DNA from: an uncultured Ruminococcus sp.
GTDB lineage: Bacteria > Bacillota > Clostridia > Oscillospirales > Ruminococcaceae
Assembly (NCBI GenBank): GCA_945876155.1
Contig: CAMCMW010000017.1
Coordinates: 1-11,848 of the forward strand
DNA length: 11,848 nucleotides
Reading direction: 5' to 3'
The notes beneath the pieces were generated by a model. It saw nothing but the letters and a program-made list of their open reading frames with translations. It searched no databases and had not been told where the DNA came from. This document shows, piece after piece, positions 7,930 to 11,848 of this stretch (position 1 is its first letter; each line of letters opens with the position of its first letter). The position numbers and the translations under genes were made by a program.

Positions 7930-8081
7930 AGTTGTGAAAAACGTATTCACTCAAAACAGCGTAAAATGTACTGTTATTCATTTTTGGCTTTCAATATTCA
8001 AAATGTTGAAAACTATGTGGAAAAGGTTGAAAGTTTTCCAGTAGGCGGACAGGATAATTTGTCAATCGGCATTTTAACCAA
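7930..8081. other. Intergenic region with GTTGAAA-rich dyads
   Basis: This spacer separates the SLOG gene end from the LCP-like gene start. Several TTTCAA/TTGAAA words occur, and TGGAAAA (8018-8024) with TTTTCCA (8034-8040) forms a 7-bp dyad. A weak minus-strand promoter may use TTGAAA and TACATT 18 bp apart, but I do not regard it as secure. No clear terminator for the SLOG gene is visible. Confidence 0.3.
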
Positions 8082-8636
8082 TCAATCGAATAAAATCTGT
8101 GATTTTTTTTCAACATATCCAGCCGCCGCAGAGATATCTGCAACCTTTATAATGGAAAGTTCCAGTCCTTTTTTCTTAGCGTAGGCTATAGTCTGACCTG
8201 TTCCGCTGTGGTAATCGTCAACAACCGCTATAAGGCAGGAAGAATTGTCAACCATAAAACAGTTTCTTGTTTTATAGCAGTTTCTTGAATAGCTGTCAGA
8301 AACACAGATAATTTCATCTGCCTTTTCAAGTACGTTGTTAAGCGTCCAGAGGTCCTCGCCCTTGAATGTACTGCCATGCTCCGGATAGGGCTTTGCACAC
8401 ACAAGCTTTATATCCGGGAATTTTCTCTTTATATCAATGACGGAATCAGCCGCCCAGAGGTCAACACCCCTTGCAAGTCCCGAAATAAAGTATTTGTAGC
8501 CGGACTCCGCCGCAACGTAAATGCGGTAATAGAGCATACTTTTTATCATGCTCAGCAGATGGTTGTTTATTTCGCCGTACCCCGGAAGCTTTTCCGGACG
8601 GTGTCCTGTAAAACACACTGTTTTTTCCTTTATCAT
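8082..8636 (-). CDS. SLOG-superfamily (DUF1273/YpsA-like) protein
   Basis: A 184-residue Rossmann-type protein. FTGHRPEKL (9-17), SGLARGVDLWAA (52-63, like the nucleotide-binding loop of DprA and lysine-decarboxylase-like proteins), AKPYPEH (81-87) and a late SGTGQT (144-149) define the SLOG/DUF1273 family. Members are predicted to bind nucleotides or NAD-derived ligands; Bacillus YpsA affects cell division, but function is unsettled. The start is ATG 8636: the longer reading frame to 8783 would be translated from promoter DNA, and AAAGGGA about 11 nt upstream supports this choice. It has its own promoter (-35 at 8714, -10 at 8691, minus strand). It lies next to the toxin-antitoxin locus, but on the opposite strand with separate promoters, so a joint role is only a guess. 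Confidence 0.85.
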   Translation of the reverse strand: MIKEKTVCFTGHRPEKLPGYGEINNHLLSMIKSMLYYRIYVAAESGYKYFISGLARGVDLWAADSVIDIKRKFPDIKLVCAKPYPEHGSTFKGEDLWTLNNVLEKADEIICVSDSYSRNCYKTRNCFMVDNSSCLIAVVDDYHSGTGQTIAYAKKKGLELSIIKVADISAAAGYVEKKSQILFD

Positions 8637-8685
8637 TTCATTTACAGTCCCTTTCGATTTAACTGCGTGATTTGATATATAAAAA

Positions 8686-8714
8686 AGTATAACATAATTT
8701 ATATTAAAATTCAA
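8686..8714 (-). promoter_or_regulatory. Promoter of the SLOG gene
   Basis: Minus strand: -35 TTGAAT (8714-8709), a 17-bp spacer, -10 TATACT (8691-8686), with TG one base before the -10 (extended -10). The start would be near 8679, leaving a leader of about 43 nt. It ends 4 bp from the left copy of the 28-bp direct repeat. Confidence 0.7.
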
Positions 8715-8718
8715 GATG

Positions 8719-8746
8719 CAGGAATATTTTTTCAGTGACCGCAATT
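8719..8746. repeat. 28-bp direct repeat, left copy
   Basis: It is identical over 28 bp to 9169-9196 (begins CAGGAATATT, ends GTGACCGCAATT) and in the same orientation. It lies immediately upstream of a -35 box (8747). The two copies bound a segment of 422 bp that holds the toxin-antitoxin unit and its promoters. It could be a scar of insertion or duplication, or a shared regulator-binding site. Confidence 0.85.
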
Positions 8747-8794
8747 TTGACATTGTTTTGATTATATGCTGTAATAAATGCAAAGCATTTATTA
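8747..8794 (+). promoter_or_regulatory. Distal promoter P1 with palindromic operator-like site
   Basis: The -35 TTGACA (8747-8752), 17-bp spacer and -10 TGTAAT (8770-8775) with extended motif TATGC make a strong plus-strand promoter. A perfect 10-bp palindrome, TAATAAATGC-AAA-GCATTTATTA (8772-8794), covers the -10 and the start site, as an operator would. Transcription from here would give the toxin a long structured leader of about 150 nt. Confidence 0.6.
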
Positions 8795-8808
8795 TGATTT
8801 ATTTTTAA

Positions 8809-8856
8809 TGCCCTTGCAGATACGCAAAGCAAGCTTTGCTCCCTGCATATCGGGCA
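8809..8856 (+). ncRNA. Nested hairpin in the toxin leader
   Basis: Three stacked helices are possible: TGCCC (8809-8813) with GGGCA (8852-8856), TGCAG (8815-8819) with CTGCA (8843-8847), and GCAAAG (8824-8829) with CTTTGC (8834-8839). If transcribed from P1 this would form a 48-nt extended hairpin in the leader. No T-run follows. Its role is unknown. Confidence 0.4.
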
Positions 8857-8888
8857 ATTATAGCATATTCAAAAGAATATGCTATAAT
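8857..8888 (+). promoter_or_regulatory. Proximal toxin promoter P2 inside a 14-bp palindrome
   Basis: TATGCTATAAT at 8878-8888 is a perfect extended -10 (TRTGnTATAAT); no matching -35 is needed or seen. It is one arm of a perfect 14-bp inverted repeat (8857-8870 and 8875-8888, AAAA loop), so the same extended -10 also reads on the minus strand. The start would be near 8895, giving a toxin mRNA of about 175 nt, similar in scale to RNA I of par. The motif TATGCTRTAATAAA is shared with P1. Confidence 0.6.
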
Positions 8889-8904
8889 AAACACGTTGTC
8901 GGCT

Positions 8905-8923
8905 CTTTCCGCAAGGAAGGAGG
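8905..8923 (+). promoter_or_regulatory. Ribosome binding site of toxin with GCAA-capped stem
   Basis: AAGGAGG (8917-8923) lies 8 nt before the toxin ATG. CTTTCC (8905-8910) can pair with GGAAGG (8915-8920) through a GCAA tetraloop, partly burying this site. Fst mRNAs are known to hide their initiation region in a 5' stem-loop; the same is inferred here. Confidence 0.55.
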
Positions 8924-8930
8924 TGGAAAT

Positions 8931-8954
8931 CATGGATTACATACTGTCATTTGT
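8931..8954 (+). repeat. DRa/DRb-like repeat blocks, toxin copy
   Basis: CATGGA (8931-8936, containing the start codon) and ACTGTCATTTGT (8943-8954, codons 4-8), spaced by 6 bp. Both blocks recur in the same order and orientation at 9082-9087 and 9091-9102, spaced by 3 bp. They correspond in position to the direct repeats DRa and DRb of the pAD1 par locus. Confidence 0.85.
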
Positions 8955-9027
8955 ATTGTCTGTTGCGGCAAGTATAGTTGGTTACTATATTTGCAAGTGG
9001 TTAGACGGGCATAAATCCGACAATTAA
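8932..9027 (+). CDS. Fst-like type I toxin peptide, 31 aa
   Basis: A 31-residue peptide: a short polar start (MDY), one hydrophobic helix (about 4-21) and a charged tail with CKWLDGHKSDN. This is the build of Fst/Ldr-family type I toxins, whose members end in a conserved Trp-Leu-(Asp/Asn) followed by charged residues and damage the membrane when overproduced. The start is ATG 8932, with AAGGAGG ideally placed; the longer frame from 8836 reads promoter and leader sequence and is rejected. The best evidence is context: a convergent antisense RNA gene shares its terminator and is complementary to its start codon and codons 4-8. Toxicity is inferred. A plain small membrane peptide is the alternative. 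Confidence 0.8.
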   Translation: MDYILSFVLSVAASIVGYYICKWLDGHKSDN

Positions 9028-9038
9028 CCCAAATAAAA

Positions 9039-9072
9039 ACCTCCGGAAACTGCCATTTCCGGAGGTCTTTTT
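9039..9072 (+). terminator. Bidirectional terminator shared by toxin and antitoxin
   Basis: ACCTCCGGAAA (9039-9049) and TTTCCGGAGGT (9056-9066) form a perfect 11-bp stem with loop CTGCCA. T-runs follow on the plus strand (CTTTTTAT) and also on the minus strand (TTTTTATTT), so it works both ways. Because both RNAs carry this stem, their loops (CUGCCA and UGGCAG) are fully complementary, as needed for the loop-loop contact known in par. Confidence 0.92.
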
Positions 9073-9081
9073 ATGTGGTCA

Positions 9082-9102
9082 CATGGACGCACTGTCATTT
9101 GT
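9082..9102 (+). repeat. DRa/DRb-like repeat blocks, antitoxin copy
   Basis: CATGGA (9082-9087) and ACTGTCATTTGT (9091-9102) repeat the blocks at 8931-8936 and 8943-8954. Lying inside the antisense transcript, they supply its complementarity to the toxin mRNA without overlap of the two genes at that point. Confidence 0.85.
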
Positions 9103-9112
9103 GGTTATAATT

Positions 9113-9141
9113 ATTATATACCCTTTTTGAATTGCTGTCAA
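9113..9141 (-). promoter_or_regulatory. Consensus promoter of the antitoxin RNA
   Basis: Minus strand: TTGACA (9141-9136), exactly 17 bp, TATAAT (9118-9113). Both hexamers are perfect sigma-A consensus, making this the strongest promoter in the window. No ORF lies downstream before the terminator, which supports a non-coding RNA made in excess over the toxin mRNA. Confidence 0.9.
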
Positions 9142-9168
9142 GTATAAATTTTATTCAGTTTTCTTCAA

Positions 9169-9196
9169 CAGGAATATTTTTTCAGTGACCGCAATT
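9169..9196. repeat. 28-bp direct repeat, right copy
   Basis: It is identical to 8719-8746. It ends at the -35 box of the azlC promoter (9195), just as the left copy abuts the -35 box of P1. So each copy marks both an end of the toxin-antitoxin segment and the upstream edge of a plus-strand promoter. Confidence 0.85.
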
Positions 9197-9223
9197 GCAT
9201 TTACATAAAAAATATGGTATCAT
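9195..9223 (+). promoter_or_regulatory. Promoter of azlCD
   Basis: The -35 TTGCAT (9195-9200), a 17-bp spacer and -10 TATCAT (9218-9223) predict a start near 9230 and a leader of about 30 nt before the azlC TTG. The -35 overlaps the end of the right 28-bp repeat. Confidence 0.6.
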
Positions 9224-9259
9224 TAGAAAAGTGTCGAAAAACGAGAGGAATGAAAATAT

Positions 9260-9964
9260 TTGAAATCACAGTTTGTAAAAGGAATGTCCCACGGTATACC
9301 CATAATGCTCGGGTATCTTTCTGTTTCGTTCGGGTTCGGGATAATGGCTGTTAAAGCAGGTCTGCCGGTATCTGCGGCGGTTCTGATATCAGCACTCAAC
9401 CTTACATCAGCCGGTCAGGCGGCAGGGGTTACTATCATAGCCGCCGGCGGTACTATAATTGAAATGATTCTTACACAGCTTACTATTAATATAAGGTATG
9501 CACTCATGGCGCTTTCACTTTCACAAAAGCTTGACAAGTCTTTTAAGCTACCCCAGCGGCTTGCGGTTTCCTACGGAATAACCGACGAGATTTTTGCAGT
9601 AGCCTCATCACAGCCGGAAAAGCTTTCGCCGTTATACATGGCAGGACTTATATTTGTTTCCTTTATGGGCTGGGTCTCGGGTACTTTCCTCGGAGCCGCC
9701 GCCGGACAGCTTTTGCCCAAATCCCTCACCGACGCCATGGGAATAGTGCTTTACGGAATGTTTATCGCCATTATAATTCCGCCGTCAAGGAAGTCGAAAA
9801 AAGTATTTACAGTCGTGGTGATTGCGGCAGGTATCAGTATTCTGTTCAAGTATCTCATAACTGCTGTTTCCGGCGGATTTGCAGTAATAATCAGCGCTGT
9901 GGCGGCGTCTGCTGTCGGCGCACTGCTTTTTCCGGTAAATGACGGGGAGGAAAACGAAAAATGA
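9260..9964 (+). CDS. azlC: AzlC family branched-chain amino acid export subunit
   Basis: A 234-residue integral membrane protein with the AzlC family pattern: an N-terminal GIPIMLGYLSVSFGFG (12-27), the re-entrant-like NLTSAGQAA stretch, the conserved NIRYALMALSLSQKL (about 77-91), and several further helices to the end. AzlC with AzlD forms a transporter that exports branched-chain amino acids and analogues such as azaleucine. The start is TTG 9260 with GAGAGGA (9243-9249): the ATG at 9250 is out of frame, a stop lies in frame just upstream, and the next in-frame ATG (9284) has its ribosome binding site too close. The stop overlaps the azlD start (ATGA). Length is typical for the family. Confidence 0.9.
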   Translation: MKSQFVKGMSHGIPIMLGYLSVSFGFGIMAVKAGLPVSAAVLISALNLTSAGQAAGVTIIAAGGTIIEMILTQLTINIRYALMALSLSQKLDKSFKLPQRLAVSYGITDEIFAVASSQPEKLSPLYMAGLIFVSFMGWVSGTFLGAAAGQLLPKSLTDAMGIVLYGMFIAIIIPPSRKSKKVFTVVVIAAGISILFKYLITAVSGGFAVIISAVAASAVGALLFPVNDGEENEK

Positions 9965-10260
9965 GCCTTATAATTTACATATTAGTCATGGCTGGCGTGA
10001 CATACCTTATTCGCATGATACCCTTTACCTTTTTCAGACGAAAAATCAAGTCACGCTTTTTCCGCAGTTTCCTTTACTATATCCCCTATGCGGTACTCAG
10101 CGCAATGACCATTCCGGCAATATTCTACTGCACCGGAAATGTCATAACAGCCGCCGCCGGAACGGTCGTTGCTGTAATACTGGCATATTTTGACCTTCCG
10201 CTGATAGTCGTAGCACTTGCGGCGTCGGGTACTGTGCTGATAACGGGATTTTTTGTATAA
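9961..10260 (+). CDS. azlD: AzlD family branched-chain amino acid export subunit
   Basis: A 99-residue membrane protein with about three to four helices and the AzlD-like YLIRMIPFTFF (15-25) near the N-terminus. It is the small partner of AzlC. Its ATG overlaps the azlC stop by 4 nt, and GGGGAGG lies 10 nt upstream, so the two are translated together. The stop codon TAA is the first triplet of the terminal inverted repeat of the MITE-like element, so the element may have inserted at, or even set, the 3' end of this gene. Length is normal for the family, which argues against truncation. Confidence 0.88.
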   Translation: MSLIIYILVMAGVTYLIRMIPFTFFRRKIKSRFFRSFLYYIPYAVLSAMTIPAIFYCTGNVITAAAGTVVAVILAYFDLPLIVVALAASGTVLITGFFV

Positions 10261-10435
10261 GGAAGCATTGATTAAATCTGGTGCACAGATTACGCAGTCA
10301 GCTTTTTCGGCAGATTGCGCAGAAATTTTGCAGGCATACTGGCGTATGTCAAGAAATTTCTGTGTGATATGACGGAAAATATGCAAGTAAGATGTGTGCC
10401 AAGCCGACAGGCGTGATTTAATCAATGATTCCTTA
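10258..10435. mobile_element. MITE-like element with 21-bp terminal inverted repeats
   Basis: 10258-10278 and 10415-10435 are inverted repeats of 21 bp with one mismatch (TAAGGAAgCATTGATTAAAT type). The 178-bp element has further internal symmetry: CAGAAATTT (10320-10328) pairs with AAATTTCTG (10354-10362) and CATAC with GTATG at the centre, so the whole can fold into one long hairpin. There is no transposase. This is the form of a non-autonomous miniature transposable element. A clear target duplication cannot be identified. A minus-strand reading frame across it is probably a by-product. Confidence 0.75.
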
Positions 10436-10613
10436 GAGTTCACAGGTTTTATCCGTGCTTTTTCAAAGATGTTCACCTTAATATCATACTCCTATCACAA
10501 ACAAAAGGCATAATATACTTGTCGGTTGAGAGACCGGCTGAGGTTAAAAGCAGTTGATAAGATTGTTTTATAATTTCATCTCCTCTAATTATGTCACTCT
10601 CTTATTTTTACAA
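10436..10613. other. Gene-free stretch after the MITE-like element
   Basis: No convincing ORF is present on either strand. A short dyad CGGT/ACCG (around 10523-10536) and a TATAAT without a matching -35 (10569-10574) are the only structures. It may be the old 3' region of azlD, moved away from the gene by the inserted element. Confidence 0.4.
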
Positions 10614-10645
10614 CCCCTTTGCAGTTTGCAGAGGGGCTTTTTTTC
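10614..10645 (+). terminator. Rho-independent terminator, probably of the azlCD transcript
   Basis: CCCCTTTGCA (10614-10623) pairs with TGCAGAGGGG (10627-10636), with one G-U pair and a short loop, followed by CTTTTTTTC. No gene lies directly in front of it; azlD ends 350 bp upstream, so it is likely the original azlCD terminator displaced by the MITE-like element. Confidence 0.75.
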
Positions 10646-10707
10646 TTTTCTTGATATGTAATTTACCCATATTTTACTCAATAAAGATAGATGAATTTAC
10701 AGTCAGA

Positions 10708-10716
10708 TGGTAAAAT
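10708..10716 (+). promoter_or_regulatory. Possible promoter of the LRR protein gene
   Basis: TGgTAAAAT (10708-10716) resembles an extended -10, 74 bp before the ATG; no good -35 accompanies it. TTTACA (10696-10701) and TGTAAA (10722-10727) flank it symmetrically and could be an operator. Both calls are weak. Confidence 0.25.
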
Positions 10717-10789
10717 TGAATTGTAAACACAGCTCGATTGATGACAGATTTTCAGACGATGAACTGAAAGGGATAAGGAGATAATTATT

Positions 10790-11848
10790 ATGAAATTAAG
10801 CAAAAAAATCATGAGTGTTTTAACAGCAGCGGTATGCGGGATAAGCAGTACTGTCTCTGGCGGATTTTTAACGCTGGTTACTGAGGCGGAAACAAGCTAT
10901 GGAGATTATCTGTATTATAGGCAGGTTGATGAGGATTATGACGGCACCTATGATTATATCAAAATAACTGATTGTGATGAATCAGCAGCTGAGATTGAAA
11001 TTCCGTCAGAAATTGATGGACTGAGTGTTACTGTAATAGGAAAATATGCCTTTAACTGTTGCAGCAGCTTAACAAGTATAACAATCCCGGACAGTGTCAC
11101 TACAATTGAATCCAATGCTTTTGCTTTTTGTGAGGCACTGACAGACATAACGCTTCCGGAGGGAATCACTTCAATCGAAGATGGTACATTTTCCTCCTGC
11201 TCAGGTCTTACAGGCATAACATTCCCAGAAGGTATTACTTCGATAGGAATTTCTGCTTTTTTTGACTGTGACAGCCTGAACAATGTAATTATTCCGGACG
11301 GTGTCACTTCAATCGGGAATGGTGCATTCAACGGCTGTTCAGCTTTGACAGACATAACAATTCCGGCAAGTGTTACATCAATAGAAGGCAGTGCTTTGAG
11401 AAATACGCCGTGGATAAAAGCAAAACAGCAGGAAAATCCGTTGGTTGCAGTAAATGGAATCCTTATAAGCGGTGAAACCTGTACAGGTGATATTACTATT
11501 CCGGATGGTATTACATCAATTGGCGATACTTCATTTGGCAATTGTTACGCTCTGACAAGCGTGAAAATGTCAGGCAGTGTTACATCAATCGGAAAGTCTG
11601 CATTTTATAATTGTGATAAATTAACAAGCATTACCATGTCGGACAGTGTAACATCAATCGGAGCTACTGCATTTTATAATTGTAAAACCTTAACAGATAT
11701 CACCATTCCAGACGGCGTTACATCAATCGGAGCTTCTGCATTTAGTCATTGCCAAAGCATAACAAGCATGATAATTCCAGACAGCGTCACATCCATAGGA
11801 GATTATGCTTTTTACGGCTGCACAAAACTGGAAAGTGTTCAGCTTAAC
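10790..11848 (+). CDS. Secreted BspA-type leucine-rich-repeat protein, 5' part
   Basis: An open frame of 353 codons running off the window end. It begins with a lipid-less signal peptide (Lys-rich start, hydrophobic core about 8-30, cleavage probably after residue 30-34). After a short N-terminal domain there are about ten BspA/LRR_5 repeats of roughly 23 residues, consensus LTsItIPdsVTSIGxxAFxxC. One repeat is interrupted by an insert (about 206-235, with NTPWIKAKQQENP), a feature common in Ruminococcus LRR proteins. Such proteins bind surfaces, hosts or fibres; ruminococcal ones may end in dockerins, which cannot be seen here. AAGGAG (10775-10780) lies 9 nt before the ATG. A long minus-strand frame across the repeats is a codon artefact. 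Confidence 0.88.
   Translation, partial: MKLSKKIMSVLTAAVCGISSTVSGGFLTLVTEAETSYGDYLYYRQVDEDYDGTYDYIKITDCDESAAEIEIPSEIDGLSVTVIGKYAFNCCSSLTSITIPDSVTTIESNAFAFCEALTDITLPEGITSIEDGTFSSCSGLTGITFPEGITSIGISAFFDCDSLNNVIIPDGVTSIGNGAFNGCSALTDITIPASVTSIEGSALRNTPWIKAKQQENPLVAVNGILISGETCTGDITIPDGITSIGDTSFGNCYALTSVKMSGSVTSIGKSAFYNCDKLTSITMSDSVTSIGATAFYNCKTLTDITIPDGVTSIGASAFSHCQSITSMIIPDSVTSIGDYAFYGCTKLESVQLN

Larger units (their letters stand above)
9036..9106 (-). ncRNA. Antisense antitoxin RNA (RNA II-like), about 70 nt
   Basis: It is transcribed leftwards from a consensus promoter and stopped by the terminator shared with the toxin. From about 9106 its 5' half contains ACAAATGACAGT and TCCATG, exact complements of the toxin's codons 4-8 and start codon, and CCAC complementary to GTGG beside the ribosome binding site. 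GACCTCC at the foot of the terminator stem could also pair with the toxin's Shine-Dalgarno. Size, convergent orientation, shared terminator and split complementarity all match RNA II of the par/Fst system, which blocks ribosome binding. The start site is predicted, not measured. Confidence 0.8.

Noticed and set aside
8637..8783. N-terminal extension of the SLOG protein
   Set aside because: It would translate the gene's own promoter and the 28-bp repeat; family homology begins at the ATG at 8636.
8836..9027. A 63-codon frame containing the toxin with an N-terminal extension
   Set aside because: The extension reads through the P2 palindrome, promoter and leader. The internal ATG at 8932 has the ideal ribosome binding site and the antisense complementarity is centred on it.
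10051..10476. A 141-codon minus-strand ORF over azlD and the MITE-like element
   Set aside because: It is antisense to azlD and mostly made of the palindromic element; no good ribosome binding site and no recognised domain.
10521..10560. TPP-type or other riboswitch suggested by a GGCTGAGG word
   Set aside because: The remaining conserved TPP elements are missing, and no coding gene follows at a suitable distance.
10954..11541. A 195-codon minus-strand ORF
   Set aside because: It is the antisense of the LRR repeats, whose periodic codons keep the opposite frame open; the plus frame has a signal peptide and repeat consensus.
11000..11848. Tandem DNA repeats as a minisatellite or CRISPR-like array
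   Set aside because: The about 69-bp periodicity is the coding repeat of a 23-residue LRR_5 protein motif, with codon-level variation between units.

Overview
The window looks like chromosomal DNA of a low-GC Gram-positive anaerobe, probably a Clostridia member of the Ruminococcus/Oscillospiraceae type. The grounds are strong Shine-Dalgarno sites and sigma-A promoters, a GH25/TatD/LCP-like operon, an AzlCD pair, a BspA-type leucine-rich-repeat protein with the kind of insert common in Ruminococcus, and dispersed palindromic repeats. The genus is inferred, not proven.

Layout. (1) 87-4526, plus strand: a promoter and a tight three-gene operon encoding a GtrA-like protein, a UDP-galactopyranose-mutase-like FAD oxidoreductase and a large polytopic GT-C-like membrane protein. 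Together they suggest making, flipping and transferring a lipid-linked sugar for an envelope polymer. (2) 4527-5300: a dispersed inverted-repeat element, a DUF378 membrane protein, a strong terminator and a doubtful small ORF. (3) 5306-7915, minus strand: an operon whose genes overlap in the order LCP-like anchored protein, TatD nuclease, membrane-anchored GH25 muramidase, closed by a terminator. (4) 8082-8714, minus strand: a SLOG/DUF1273 protein with its own promoter. (5) 8719-9196: a cassette bounded by two copies of a 28-bp direct repeat. (6) 9195-10260, plus strand: azlC-azlD branched-chain amino acid exporter with its own promoter. (7) 10258-10435: a MITE-like element whose terminal repeat contains the azlD stop codon, followed by a gene-free stretch with an isolated terminator. 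(8) 10790-end: the 5' part of a secreted BspA-type LRR protein.

The main discovery is in region 5. A 31-codon ORF for a one-helix hydrophobic peptide ending in a Lys-Trp-Leu-Asp tail has a strong ribosome binding site and a perfect extended -10 promoter. It ends in a palindromic terminator that has T-runs on both strands. A consensus promoter (TTGACA-17-TATAAT) on the opposite strand drives a convergent RNA of about 70 nt into the same terminator. The 5' half of that RNA is complementary to the toxin start codon (CATGGA) and codons 4-8 (ACTGTCATTTGT), because these two blocks are directly repeated outside the terminator. This is the architecture of the Fst/par type I toxin-antitoxin locus of enterococcal plasmid pAD1, here on an apparent chromosome of a gut-type clostridium. 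Two structured hairpins and two similar tandem promoters lie upstream of the toxin, and the 28-bp repeats suggest that the unit arrived as, or moves as, a cassette.
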